In this document: positions 11,446 to 22,673 of the stretch, one piece after another | Position numbering within the stretch: the first letter of the stretch is position 1 | How the letters are laid out: the number at the start of each line of letters is the position of its first letter | NCBI GenBank assembly: GCA_038049695.1 | Contig: CP142456.1 | Coordinates: 43,256,001 to 43,320,000, forward strand | Source of the DNA: Cinnamomum chago | Lineage: Eukaryota; Streptophyta; Magnoliopsida; Laurales; Lauraceae | Reading direction: 5' to 3' | Length of the DNA stretch: 64,000 bases | Notes under the pieces: model-generated | Database searches by the model: none | What the model was told of the DNA's origin: nothing | Seen by the model: only the letters and a program-made list of their open reading frames with translations | Position numbers and translations under genes: made by a program

Positions 11446-12848
11446 CACTTTGCTAGACCTCGAGCAAAGCTAAAACAAAAAGAAAACTAACTAAGACCAC
11501 TTTCGTAGGAAGCACGGCTGCACTTAGCATGTGCAGCAAGCCTTTAAACCTCTAAGTTCCCCCTAGAGGACGAGTTATAGTCTCGTGAGGGTTTGCAGTG
11601 AATCTACCCACAAAATTCCTAAAACATAAAAGAAAAACAGGGAGAATTTTCCGCCAAGGTATCGACGAACACCGGATATTCCTGATTTTTGGGGTTTTCC
11701 ATACACACTAAAACGTGGTTCACCAATCCTATCTTTTGGTCCGAAATCCTCAAAATCATGCTGGAAAAATTGATCGTGCACGGTGAAAATTGTGTACATA
11801 TAGAGGCATGAAAGCATAAAACGATCCACTAACAATTTCCGTGAAAACACATCTTGTTCTTTCGAAATGCTGGGCCACCGAACCTCAGTACCAGTTATGA
11901 ATCCTCTCAGGGCATTTGTGGTGGCTTTCACACTATTGTTTTTCAAAGGACAACACTATTTTGAAATTTTTTTTTTTTTTTAAGAAATGACTGTGCAATG
12001 CCTAGGTCCCTTAAGCTTTCTAATTAACCCATGTAACGAGCATTCAGCCAATGACTCCCAAGACAGATGTCTTTAGGGCACTAGGTATGGCAATACCCCT
12101 ATGGGCTTACTGGCTTGAGTTAAAAAGGCTACGAACCCAAACTAGTCAATTTTTTTTTTTTTTTTTTTTATAAAACGGTCCGTAACAATAGGTAGCCCTT
12201 TCCATATGCCCGATTTCAGTATGACGGAGGGTCAGCTTTCCATCATAATTGCTCTGAAGTTTTCACTGGTATGGAAATCATAGTTTCACATTTCAAATTT
12301 TCTATATGATACGTGTCAAGTGAAAGATCAATAATTCAACAATTTCTCAAAAACTCTTTCGTAAAACAAGATAGTGAATCATTTCTCTCTTTTTCCTCAC
12401 AAAAAGTTCCAAAAACAGGGTATCTTCGTTTAAAAAAAAACCCGGTTAGAAATCTCTCGAAAGACTAACAACACTAGCAAAAATTTTCTTTTTTAAACAC
12501 CAAAAGAAAAGACAAGGAAAAGGAAAAGGCAAGGAAACGACAACAAGCAAAAAGACCTACAGCTACTAAAACTGCTCCTAGACTACTCCCAAGGTTACTA
12601 CCCCACCCCCCAACTGAACGTAACAGTGTCCACAATGTTAACCATAAAATAAAAGATAAATGACGATAAAAGGAAAGGAAAAGGAGGGATATCACCTGGG
12701 TAGCGCTGAACAAAAAGATGCATAGTAAAGAAAAGTCGGGTAGACCCCTCAACTTGCACGAAAGAACCTGTAAAATGTTAGCACCAATCTAGAAACACAA
12801 AAATAGAAGCTAAAAAGAAAAAACTACCTAAAAAGTAAAAGAAACATC
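11446..12848 (-). other. Element A 3' untranslated region
   Basis: This lies between the extra ORF and the 3' LTR. It contains several poly(A)/poly(T) runs (near 11966, 12150 and 12430) and no coding sequence I recognise. Two open frames of 92 and 123 codons show no family features. Confidence 0.6.
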
Positions 12849-13333
12849 TTAATCATCCTCCTCATCCCCGCCATGGCTAGTCCCTTCACCTCTGTCATGC
12901 ATGTGATCATCTCTGTGAGGAGGGGAAAGGCCACGCAGACCTCTCATTAAAGATCGCATTTCGAAAAGAGAGTCTGTCGTGCGAGTGGCAAAGTCCTCAA
13001 AGCGGGACTCAAAGGCCATCTGACGGGATTGGAGGGCCTGCTGACCTTGGAGGATAGCCTCGTACTGGGCATAGGTCATATGAAATGGGTCAGCCGGTCC
13101 CGCAGGAGGGTGTACAACAGGAGGGGCTTGAGGTGGCACCGGTGGCTCAATCACCGGTGTGTCTACTCCCGACATCATGGCAGGGCGAGCGTGCTGCATA
13201 TTACGCATAATGGTCTGGACGCTCAGTGTCCATCGCACCTCACCGTAGAGGTCAGAGCATGGGAGAGACTCCTCAGTAGGTGAGATGGGGAAGGGGGCCT
13301 GAGAGAGTAATGGACCCGAGCGAGAGAGAAGTA
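12849..13333 (-). pseudogene. Element A extra ORF, C-terminal part
   Basis: Continuation of the ORF that starts at 21620, separated from it by element B. The reading frame resumes exactly after one copy of the ACATG duplication. This part carries a proline-rich stretch ('PPVPPQAPPVVHPPAG'), a helical segment rich in Gln and Arg ('YEAILQGQQALQSRQMAFES'), and an acidic His/Asp/Glu tail ending 'DEEDD'. The stop codon is at 12849-12851. The function of this ORF class is unknown. Confidence 0.75.
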
Positions 13334-13338
13334 ACATG

Positions 13339-15096
13339 TGAAAGTCCGCTATGGATCCTAACCCTAGAGGGGGGGTGAATAGGGTGAGCTACAATTATGA
13401 CTAATTATGACTAATTTTAACTTCTTAATAAAAACTAGTCACATGTGATGATTAACCATCAAAATGCGGAAGCTAACAATACAATCATCACAAAGCAATC
13501 ACCACAACACCAAGGTTTATAGTGGTTCGGCCTCAATGCCTACATCCACTACCGGCTTGTGTATCCAACACCCCACCGGATTCCACTATTTATGCTTTTT
13601 CAAAGGCTAAGCAATAACCTATACAATGTTGTTTTTCTAAGGCTCAACAACAACCTTTACAAGATGCTTTTCAAGGCTAAGCAATAACCCTCCTATTTGC
13701 TTTTCTAAGGCTAAGCAATAACCTTACAATGTGCTTTTAGAGGCTAAGCAATAACCTTACACAATTCAAGATTTCTCAAAGAAAGTGTTTACTCAACACT
13801 CTAAGAGATTACAATTTTAGCTCAATGAAATTGCCTCTTAAATAGGCTAATTTGAAAGTGTAAATCAAACTCACACAAACACTCTATGTATGCAAAAGTG
13901 TATGCTCATGATGTGTGTGTGTGATGACTTCAATCAAGATTAAAAAGAAAGCTTAATCAAATATATGCTTGAAGCATTTCAAAGTTCAAAGCTCATGAAA
14001 GGTTTGATTGAAGTCTAATGCAAATCACATGTATGTTTAATAACTTGTTAATGATATGAAAATCAAAGAATCACAAGTTGTATGAAAAATAAAGTTTTAA
14101 GAAAGCATGTGATTTAATAAGAGTGATTGCAAACCATTCTAATATACCAATGAAGATAATGAGTTTGCAACACAACTCTTTAAAAGCTAGACATCATGCA
14201 AATATGAAAATACAAAGATTTAACCATGCATTGATTCTACTTTTAATGGAAATCAAAATGATAAGTAAGGTCTACCTTTTTTAAATCTCAATCATTTGAT
14301 TTCCAAATGGCCCTTTAGCATTTCCAACTTCTTCCCCTTTGTTTGGCTCCAAAATGCTCTCAAAGGCTCATGTGTTCAACTTTTGAGAAGTTGGAAATGA
14401 ATGGACTTTATAGGCAAAAAAACAGTCCACGGGCTAGTTGTCTCGGTCGACCTAGAGGTCTCGGTCGACCGGGAAGGCATAACGGTCGGATTTTTGACCG
14501 TTGGAGGTTTCAGTTCAGAAACTGTAAAAAATACCTCCAGTTGTCTCGGTCGACCGAGACCTGTGTCTCGGTCGACCGGCAACACTGCCGGGACACCCCA
14601 TTTTGCAAAAATTCAATTTTTGCCTATTTGAAGGTATATCTATGGGGGACCTTTTGGGCCATTAAAACAAGCTTAAAAACATGTTTTAGAGATATTCTAA
14701 GATGTTTAAAAACATGGGAAACACAAAGCCTAAAATGATTTGAAACTTTAAACCAAAGGCTAGCTTGATTTGAAAAACTCCTTTTTCCAAAAACAATGCA
14801 TACAAAAGTGATTCTTAAAGAGATGAATGTATGCAAAGCTTAAACCTAAATTCTAACATGATTTTCCAAATGCAATGCACAATGAATTAGGTTTTCAAAA
14901 AGAGTTTGGGTTTCAAAACCAATGCATCCAAGTTTAAAACCAAAACATGCATAAAACAAAAGCTTTTCCAAATCTTAAAAGCTATGCATGTAAAAAACTA
15001 GATTTCAATGTTTCTAAAAACAATGCATGTGTGAAATATCAAATGGTGCTAAAGTGCAAATGCATCCATCAAATTGCAAAAACAAAAGACCTAACA
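13339..15096 (-). repeat. Element B 3' LTR
   Basis: On the minus strand this runs from TGTTAGGTCTTTTG to the AGTCC..TTTCA end. A TATA box (TATAAAG on the minus strand) lies at about 14407-14413. The palindrome cluster at 14440-14580 lies directly upstream of it. Confidence 0.93.
14440..14580 (-). promoter_or_regulatory. Palindrome cluster upstream of TATA, element B LTR
   Basis: Four CGGTCGACC-type sites occur, including a perfect 18-bp palindrome at 14543-14560 (GTCTCGGTCGACCGAGAC). Between them lies an AACGGTC...GACCGTT inverted repeat at 14481-14502, then a GTTTC/GAAAC hairpin inside GGAGGT/ACCTCC arms. The cluster ends about 30 bp before the TATA box on the minus strand. An identical copy lies in the other LTR at 20222-20362. 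From memory, Sirevirus LTRs are reported to carry palindromes in this position. Confidence 0.75.
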
Positions 15097-15490
15097 ATCT
15101 CCCCCTTTGCAATTTGATGGCAACTTACTCATCAATGAAATTACACACTTAGTCTTCAGCTCCCCCTTAGCTGGACATGTCTTGAAATCTTCTTGGATGC
15201 TTCTTCTCTTAGCTTGGGCTCTTGGGCTCTTTTCTTCAATCTTCTTGATGCTTGGTGCTTGATCATTCTTCAAGCTTTCTTCTCATCTTCCTCTCTTTGG
15301 CCAAGCATCTTCTTTAGCTCCAAGCTTTCTTTCTTCTATTTGCTCTCCCCCTTTGACCATGCCTCTTTCTCCCTTTGGCAAGGTATGTATTCTCTCCCCT
15401 TGTAGAAGATCATACACAACTCTCCCCTTTGGAAGCTTGGACTTTCTCTTCACCCTTTTGAGAACATGCATAATTTCTCCCCCTTTGCCA
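15097..15490 (-). other. Multiple polypurine tracts, element B
   Basis: The plus strand shows CTCCCCCTTTGC directly beside the LTR and about six similar CTCCCC(C)TT tracts over the next 400 bases. On the minus strand these are GCAAAGGGGGAGAT-like purine tracts. Only the one touching the LTR is needed as a primer; repeated tracts are a known Sirevirus feature. Confidence 0.8.
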
Positions 15491-17440
15491 TTAAATTGCA
15501 AAGGTACCTACACACATGAAACAATGAAAATACCATTAGTAGCACCTGTTAACAAATGAAATCGAAAATGAAATTCATAACAGGTTATCATGTATGGAAG
15601 TTAGCTCTAAGGGCTCAAAGGCAATCCAAGGGTGAATTTGATCAACACTAATTCTTCCTATGAAGGTTTACACTCCCCCTCAATCCATTCTCTTCTTTTG
15701 TCAAGCTTTTGACAAGATATAACTATTAGATTCAAGAAGTAGATGGTTTAACCAAGTGAGGGTTAACTTCAAGGAAAGGATTAGATTCATTTAACTATCA
15801 AGTTCATATGATCAAATTGCCAAAAGAGAGCAAGGTCTAATGGGAAAAGCAATCATGGATATCAATTGAAATAAACATATCAATTGAGATTAAAGGATGT
15901 GACTATTAACACAATCACTCTAAAATGGATTTAAGAATGTTACTTATTAGGGAAAATCCAAATTAGAGCTATCCATGATATGGGGTTTACTAATCATAGC
16001 ATCAACTAATATTACTAATGAAAATCATATGCTATGAAAGTTTTGAAATCATTTCATTCAAACAATAAATATGACTATTAATGTGCAAGAATGAATGAAA
16101 TGAAATTCAAACATGAAGCCAACCTCAACTAATAACCAACCATTATTATGAACACATAAACATGGTGGTCATGTGATATAACTATAAGAACAAAAGAGGT
16201 GGCAATCATGAGCATTAAGATGCTAATGGTGTGTGACATGGAATGATCATATTACTTATCAAGTTTAGTCCAAAGCACACAAGGTCTATCACATACACAA
16301 GATAAGATATCAATTGGATAGAAATCAATGGAAAGTTATACCAAATGAAACCAATTGAATATGATAACATGATTAAAAGCAAGGATGTGACAAACCCAAA
16401 AATCCATCAAGCATCATAAATGCATATTCATCACTTTTAAAGATATGACTAATGAGCATAGTGATGAACAAGGTAAATTGCAATGCAAAAATATATTACT
16501 TTGTAAAGCATGCAATTTCCAAAGTGACTAAATCATATGAATTCAACACTAAGATATCCATCAAACAAGAGATATAACTATGAAATACAAGGAATGGATT
16601 TCAAAGAGGTTCATATGATCAAGAACACTACTATGAAGTTGAAACATGTATAAGGATGACATCAAGAAAATCTACATGAATCAACATCATAACCATCCAT
16701 AAAGATATGACTATAAGGCATAGAGGATGGATTTGGGTTCTAGTATGGTTTCTACAAATGAAACTAAGATCACAACCATACATGGAACCAAAAGTCATTT
16801 GCATATAAAAAGAATAACTAAATAAGCAAAGATGCAAACAACATTCATTTCCAATTCTAAGATAATGAAACCAAAAGAAAAGGAAATGAGAATCATGGAA
16901 CATGCTTTGATGAATATAACTAGTGATGTTATAGAGCATTTCCAATCATACAATCTTCAAATCATTTTGAAAAACAAAATTCAACAATGAGCATAAAAGA
17001 GAATGATTTTGAAGATCAATTTTCAACATTGTATTTTAAAAGATATAACTTAATTGAAACACATACAAGTTGAATTTTCAAGACAATTTTCCATATAAAA
17101 GTTTAACTCATAAAACCATGGAAAATCCAATTGATTATGAAGAATCTAGCTAGGAAAGCATTTGAAATCACAATCAATTGATCATGTAATGAAATGCAAT
17201 GCAAAACATAAAACTAAATGAGTGCAAAGAGCAAATCAAACATGATGAAATTATAATCAAATGATTTTGAAAACCATGAAATGTAACTTAGAATGGTGCA
17301 TGAAGACAAAATCAAATGATCATAAATAAGCAATGCATTTTATGAAATGTAACTAAGAAAGAACCAAAATGCAAAGCAACATGACCAACTAAATGATTTA
17401 ACTATAAAAAGAATAGGTTGGTCAAAGTAGGTCCAAGGCC
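15491..17440 (-). other. Element B non-coding interior with recurring ATAACTA motif
   Basis: About 2 kb where pol would be expected, but no pol motif is visible in any frame. The plus strand carries a recurring core such as GATATAACTAT or ATATGACTAA near 15716, 15900, 16068, 16182, 16445, 16570, 16703, 16917, 17040, 17283, 17345 and 17396. The homologous part of C has the complementary TAGTTATAT motif. Function unknown. Confidence 0.6.
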
Positions 17441-19018
17441 TTAAGGTTTGTCTAAGTATCTAACTTTGGGAATCCACCTAAGGTCTTGGGAGGGTTGAAC
17501 TTTGAGGTCAATTTTGAAATCCTCACCAACTATAGGAGATTTGACTTGATAAATTTTCAATTTAAACTTATCACCAAGATATTTAGATTTTACTAAATTT
17601 GGCTTAGAATGGTGATTAGTCTTTTGAGGTTGGTGATTATTCTTCATAGGGGATTGTTTTCTATTCTTCTTATTTTCTCCCTTTCTTTGACTTTTGAAAT
17701 TTAGATTTAACTTTGTAATTTTCTTCAAAAGTTCTTTCATGTTTTGACTTAAGGGAGGTAGGTTGAGAAGCTTTTTGTTAATAGATTCTTTTAAACTTGG
17801 TTTGACTTGTTTAACCTTTTTAGAATCTATTTTTGGAGACTCCATTTTAAATGGTTTAACTTGTTTAGTCTTTTTGGAGTCTTCCTTTGTTTTTAGTGTC
17901 TTACCCTTCAAGTTTGATTTTACTTTCTTGAGTTCAAAGATGGGTTTAGACACATAGCTTCTTTTCCTTAGTTTGCACTCAAACCTAAAGTGTCCTTCAT
18001 TGCCACAATAATCACATTTTGTTTTAGGCAAGTGACAAAGAGTGCTAGAGAAAGAGGACTCACCTTTCACAAATGTGTTGGTGAATTTAGGGTCATAAGA
18101 CATATTCCTATTAAATCCAATACCCGTCCTATCTCCATGAGGTTTACCCAATTTAAATAATTTTTCAAGTCTATCTTCACTTTGGGTAAACTTGCACTCA
18201 TACTTTTGTTTATATCCTTCAAGTTGAGTGACTTTGGTTATAAGGATTGAATTTTCATGTTTGACTTTAGAAAGCTCATTTTCAATTTCCTTATAATTGT
18301 TTAGCTCTTCATAGGCAAGTTTTAACTTAGAATTAAGCTCATTAACAACATTAGATCCAAGTTCTAAAGTTTTTGAATTACTTTGCACATTAGACAAATT
18401 TTCATTTGAAATTGTCAACTTGGATTTTAAATAGTTAATGTTTTCATCTTGTCTTTTAATTGTATCTCTTAGGTTCAAATTTTCATTTTTAAGCTCATCA
18501 CAATTTATCTTAATCTCATTTGATTCATCTTGAGCATTAGATAAATTTTCCTTAGAGATAGTCAATTTAGATTCAAGATTGTTAAAGTCTTTATCTTGCC
18601 TTTTTATTTGATCTCTTAGAATTAAATTTTCCTTATTGACATTTTCATAACCCATCTTTAATTCTTTTAGTTCATCTTGAATGTTGGATAGGTTATTTAA
18701 AGAGATCATGAACTTAGAGTCTAGACATTTTATTACTTCTTCTTTCTCTCTAAGTTCATCTTTTGAAGAGGCTAGCTCTTCGTTTAGATTTTTAGATTCT
18801 TCCCTTAAACTTTTGTTTTTCTTTTCAAGCTTTAACGATATTTCATATAATTCTTCAAAAGCTTGTTGAAGATCTTCTTCATTATATTCTTCTCCTTCGT
18901 TTAATTCACATTGAGATTCTTTTAATTGAGTGTTTGAATCTCCAATAGATGGAAGAATGAGAGGTCTAGGAGAATCTACAAAATCTAGCATAGTGGAGTC
19001 CATCCTTATGAATTTCAT
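17441..19018 (-). CDS. Gag-like coiled-coil zinc-knuckle protein, element B
   Basis: A 525-residue protein, the only ORF of the element. Residues 40-290 are a long charged coiled coil with repeated 'SKLTISKENLSN'-type blocks. After that comes 'LEKLFKLGKPHGDRTGIGFN', like the spacer of Sirevirus gag, and then a CCHC zinc knuckle at about residue 335 (CDYCGNEGHFRFEC), the usual RNA-binding motif of gag. The C-terminal third is Lys-rich and ends near 'WIPKV', like the gag-pol junction of Sireviruses. The N-terminal gag domain is absent or unrecognisable. The start is the first ATG, about 85 bases after the primer site. The likely role is RNA packaging or assembly together with a helper. The C homologue is 467 residues, shorter by one coiled-coil block. 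Confidence 0.78.
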   Translation of the reverse strand: MKFIRMDSTMLDFVDSPRPLILPSIGDSNTQLKESQCELNEGEEYNEEDLQQAFEELYEISLKLEKKNKSLREESKNLNEELASSKDELREKEEVIKCLDSKFMISLNNLSNIQDELKELKMGYENVNKENLILRDQIKRQDKDFNNLESKLTISKENLSNAQDESNEIKINCDELKNENLNLRDTIKRQDENINYLKSKLTISNENLSNVQSNSKTLELGSNVVNELNSKLKLAYEELNNYKEIENELSKVKHENSILITKVTQLEGYKQKYECKFTQSEDRLEKLFKLGKPHGDRTGIGFNRNMSYDPKFTNTFVKGESSFSSTLCHLPKTKCDYCGNEGHFRFECKLRKRSYVSKPIFELKKVKSNLKGKTLKTKEDSKKTKQVKPFKMESPKIDSKKVKQVKPSLKESINKKLLNLPPLSQNMKELLKKITKLNLNFKSQRKGENKKNRKQSPMKNNHQPQKTNHHSKPNLVKSKYLGDKFKLKIYQVKSPIVGEDFKIDLKVQPSQDLRWIPKVRYLDKP

Positions 19019-19103
19019 AAAAAGAACAACTCTAGGGTTTTAACTCTAGGTTTTTACACCTAATCAAGAGTTCCAAACACTTGATCCTAAGGGATAGAGC
19101 ACT

Positions 19104-19117
19104 TGGCTCTGATACCA
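19104..19117 (-). other. Element B primer binding site, tRNA-iMet
   Basis: The minus strand reads TGGTATCAGAGCCA, two bases from the LTR end, complementary to the 3' end of initiator methionine tRNA. Confidence 0.93.
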
Positions 19118-19119
19118 AT

Positions 19120-20878
19120 TGAAAGTCCGCTATGGATCCTAACCCTAGAGGGGGGGGTGAATAGGGTGAGCTACAATTATGACTAATTATGACTAATTTT
19201 AACTTCTTAATAAAAACTAGTCACATGTGATGATTAACCATCAAAATGCGGAAGCTAACAATACAATCATCACAAAGCAATCACCACAACACCAAGGTTT
19301 ATAGTGGTTCGGCCTCAATGCCTACATCCACTACCGGCTTGTGTATCCAACACCCCACCGGATTCCACTATTTATGCTTTTTCAAAGGCTAAGCAATAAC
19401 CTATACAATGTTGTTTTTCTAAGGCTCAACAACAACCTTTACAAGATGCTTTTCAAGGCTAAGCAATAACCCTCCTATTTGCTTTTCTAAGGCTAAGCAA
19501 TAACCTTACAATGTGCTTTTAGAGGCTAAGCAATAACCTTACACAATTCAAGATTTCTCAAAGAAAGTGTTTACTCAACACTCTAAGAGATTACAATTTT
19601 AGCTCAATGAAATTGCCTCTTAAATAGGCTAATTTGAAAGTGTAAATCAAACTCACACAAACACTCTATGTATGCAAAAGTGTATGCTCATGATGTGTGT
19701 GTGTGATGATTTCAATCAAGATTAAAAAGAAAGCTTAATCAAATATATGCTTGAAGCATTTCAAAGTTCAAAGCTCATGAAAGGTTTGATTGAAGTCTAA
19801 TGCAAATCACATGTATGTTTAATAACTTGTTAATGATATGAAAATCAAAGAATCACAAGTTGTATGAAAAATAAAGTTTTAAGAAAGCATGTGATTTAAT
19901 AAGAGTGATTGCAAACCATTCTAATATACCAATGAAGATAATGAGTTTGCAACACAACTCTTTAAAAGCTAGACATCATGCAAATATGAAAATACAAAGA
20001 TTTAACCATGCATTGATTCTACTTTTAATGGAAATCAAAATGATAAGTAAGGTCTACCTTTTTTAAATCTCAATCATTTGATTTCCAAATGGCCCTTTAG
20101 CATTTCCAACTTCTTCCCCTTTGTTTGGCTCCAAAATGCTCTCAAAGGCTCATGTGTTCAACTTTTGAGAAGTTGGAAATGAATGGACTTTATAGGCAAA
20201 AAAACAGTCCACGGGCTAGTTGTCTCGGTCGACCTAGAGGTCTCGGTCGACCGGGAAGGCATAACGGTCGGATTTTTGACCGTTGGAGGTTTCAGTTCAG
20301 AAACTGTAAAAAATACCTCCAGTTGTCTCGGTCGACCGAGACCTGTGTCTCGGTCGACCGGCAACACTGCCGGGACACCCCATTTTGCAAAAATTCAATT
20401 TTTGCCTATTTGAAGGTATATCTATGGGGGACCTTTTGGGCCATTAAAACAAGCTTAAAAACATGTTTTAGAGATATTCTAAGATGTTTAAAAACATGGG
20501 AAACACAAAGCCTAAAATGATTTGAAACTTTAAACCAAAGGCTAGCTTGATTTGAAAAACTCCTTTTTCCAAAAACAATGCATACAAAAGTGATTCTTAA
20601 AGAGATGAATGTATGCAAAGCTTAAACCTAAATTCTAACATGATTTTCCAAATGCAATGCACAATGAATTAGGTTTTCAAAAAGAGTTTGGGTTTCAAAA
20701 CCAATGCATCCAAGTTTAAAACCAAAACATGCATAAAACAAAAGCTTTTCCAAATCTTAAAAGCTATGCATGTAAAAAACTAGATTTCAATGTTTCTAAA
20801 AACAATGCATGTGTGAAATATCAAATGGTGCTAAAGTGCAAATGCATCCATCAAATTGCAAAAACAAAAGACCTAACA
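19120..20878 (-). repeat. Element B 5' LTR
   Basis: Pairs with 13339-15096. The only differences noticed by eye are one homopolymer length change and one C/T change. Confidence 0.93.
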
Positions 20879-20883
20879 ACATG

Positions 20884-21620
20884 GTGATCAAGTGAGGGAA
20901 GGGCAAAGGTCTCTTCTTCTCTGGGTCTTTTTTAGACTCTGTAAAGAGCCTACCGACTTTGCACAATTCTCGAAAAATCGTACGTGGGAGAGATACCGCG
21001 TATCCAGCATGGACAGCGTACAAAGTCACGAGGAAGTCCCCCCTCCTCTCATCCTTGTGATGCATGGAGAATGCATTTACACGCAACATCTGATCAATCG
21101 GCCACAACCGTTGAGGTAGGTAACTACGACGAGTGCTCGTGTAGTTTGCCTTACTAAACCGACCCCCACACATCTCATTGGTGATACTGGTTATAGTGGG
21201 GGTGGCTGGAAAAAATGGAAAGTCGGCAGCATTGGGGCGACACCCGAGGGCATGAGCAATGTCCCTCTCTGTGATAGTAATGGCATGTCCATCAGTGGAG
21301 GAGGACAAGACATTGTCATTTTGCCCCTTGATAGGCAAATGTTGGTAGAAGAGGCGTACTAAACGAGGGTACACGGGGGGAAAAGGTCCACAAAGGGCCG
21401 TCCATTGACGCAGACGTATTTGTTGAACCGCCCAACGTGTGGATTGGTCGGTTTCAAAAAATTGGAGGTCAAATGTGGTCTGCTTGTCTAAGGGTCGATT
21501 GGCCCATTCTTCAGATGGTTGTTCAACAGTAGGAGTGGGTGCACTCCGTTTGGAGGGTTGTGGATTGGAGGATCCCTCATCTGCAGGGGCCTTGGACTTA
21601 CTTCTCTCCCTTCGAATCAT
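20884..21620 (-). pseudogene. Element A extra ORF, N-terminal part (plant transposon protein type)
   Basis: This ORF lies downstream of integrase in A and starts 'MIRRERSKSKAPADEG'. The core has 'VYPRLVRLFYQHLP', 'ITITERDIAHALGCRP' and later 'PLPFPHLITML'. That layout matches the plant 'putative transposon protein' domain often found as an extra ORF in Athila-type elements. Its biochemical role is unknown. It is split by element B at 20883, with the rest at 12849-13333; the joined length would be about 400 residues. No internal stop was seen in either half, so the B insertion may be its only lesion. The ATG follows a CT-rich leader and a T-rich stretch that could be a 5' intron. Confidence 0.75.
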
Positions 21621-22673
21621 TTTTTTTTTTTAAGAAAGGAAAAACAACCTAAAAAAAAAAAAAAAACTGAACACAAATGCAAAAGAACTAAGAAAAAGAA
21701 CAGTAAGGAAAACAAGGAAAAAAAATTTTACCCACAATTTTTCTCGCCGGAGCTCCGGTGAAGTCACCAGAGAAGACGACCAGAAAAGTTTGCCGGAGAG
21801 AAGCGGGGACCGCCGGCGCGTAGAGGAGCTCGTGGGGATGAGAACCCAAGGGTGCTACTTTGGTGGAGAGCCGCGAGTGCCGGTAGATCTAGCCGAAAAG
21901 TATGGAGGTTGCCGGCGGGAAAGTGGGTTCCGGTGGCACTTATGTAGGAGAATAATGGGGTAGAATGGAAGAGGGGAAGGAGAGGAAGGTAATGGTGGTG
22001 GAGAAAAGTGGAGGAGGAGAGTAGTGATGTATGTTGTGATGAGGGTGGTTGTGGGAGGGAAAGAAAGTGGGTTTGAAGAAGAAGAAAAGAAAGTGGGGAA
22101 GGGGCTGCCCTTATTAAGGCCACGTTTTTTTTTCTTTTTTTTTTATATTCCGGAATTTCCGGCGTCCAGACGCCCAACCCAGGCGTCCGGACGCCCCATT
22201 CCAGAGAGTGTAACTGTTAAAAAAAATTTCGGGTGTCCAGAAGCCCAGGTGGGGCGTCCGGATGCCCCATTCCGGAGAGGGCGCTGTTAAAAAAAAAAAT
22301 TCTGGGCGTCCAGGTGGGGCGTCCGGACGCCCCAATCCAGAGAGAAATGAGGTTTTTTTTTCATTTCGGGCGTCCAGACGCCCATCTCCGGCGTCCGGAC
22401 GCCCCATTCCAGAGAGCAGCCTGTTTTTTATAAAATCCGGGCGTCCAGACGCCCGGACGCTAGAGATATATATTTTTTTCAAACCAACACTCTCTCTTCA
22501 TGGTAAGGGCTAATCACCTAAGGACACCCCCTCCCAAGTGGACTCAAAATGGACTCAAATTTAACAACAAAAGGGACGAAAAGACACTAACACCTATGCT
22601 ACGACTCTATCTAAACTCGGGTTTCCTCCCGCAAGAGCTTGTTTTAACGTCGTCAGCCAGACGTCAAGTATTT
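21621..22673 (-). promoter_or_regulatory. Probable internal promoter and leader of A's extra ORF
   Basis: This kilobase separates the integrase stop from the extra ORF. Reading the minus strand: palindromic repeats (22160-22455), a TATA-like AATATAAAAA near 22139-22148, a long CT-rich leader resembling a plant 5' UTR, and a possible intron from GGGTAAAA (near 21735) to a T-run ending TTTAG (near 21650), just before the ATG. No coding sequence is seen. The promoter is an inference from this order. Confidence 0.5.
22160..22455. repeat. GGCGTCCGGACGCC palindrome array in element A
   Basis: Four to five units of about 65-90 bp, each with GGGCGTCCAGACGCCC (nearly palindromic) and GGCGTCCGGACGCC (perfect), followed by CATTCCAGAGAG. 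Perfect copies sit at 22182-22195, 22316-22333 (18 bp) and 22390-22403. They lie directly upstream of the TATA-like sequence of the extra ORF. Confidence 0.8.

Larger units (their letters stand above)
13339..20878 (-). mobile_element. Element B: non-autonomous Sirevirus-derived element
   Basis: A complete 7.5-kb element on the minus strand, inserted in A's extra ORF with the duplication ACATG (13334-13338, 20879-20883). LTRs of about 1758 bp differ by roughly one substitution and one homopolymer indel by eye, so insertion was very recent. It has a tRNA-iMet primer site and several purine tracts before the 3' LTR. It has one gag-like ORF and no protease, integrase, RT or RNase H. It would depend on proteins from an autonomous relative. 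Lineage is inferred from the primer site, purine tracts, palindromic LTR promoter and gag C-terminal features. Confidence 0.92.

Noticed and set aside
11575-11946. 123-codon minus-strand ORF
   Set aside because: In the 3' untranslated region of A; low complexity neighbours, no motif.
14343-14738. 131-codon open frame, repeated at 20125-20520
   Set aside because: It lies inside the LTR of element B and crosses the palindrome cluster; no start context or family features.
15491-17440. Hidden pol in element B interior
   Set aside because: No RT, integrase or RNase H motif in any frame, and stops are dense; treated as non-coding.
22024-22513. Overlapping open frames with 'SGRPDA'-type repeats
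   Set aside because: Translation of the GGCGTCCGGACGCC array in several frames; regulatory-looking DNA, not coding.
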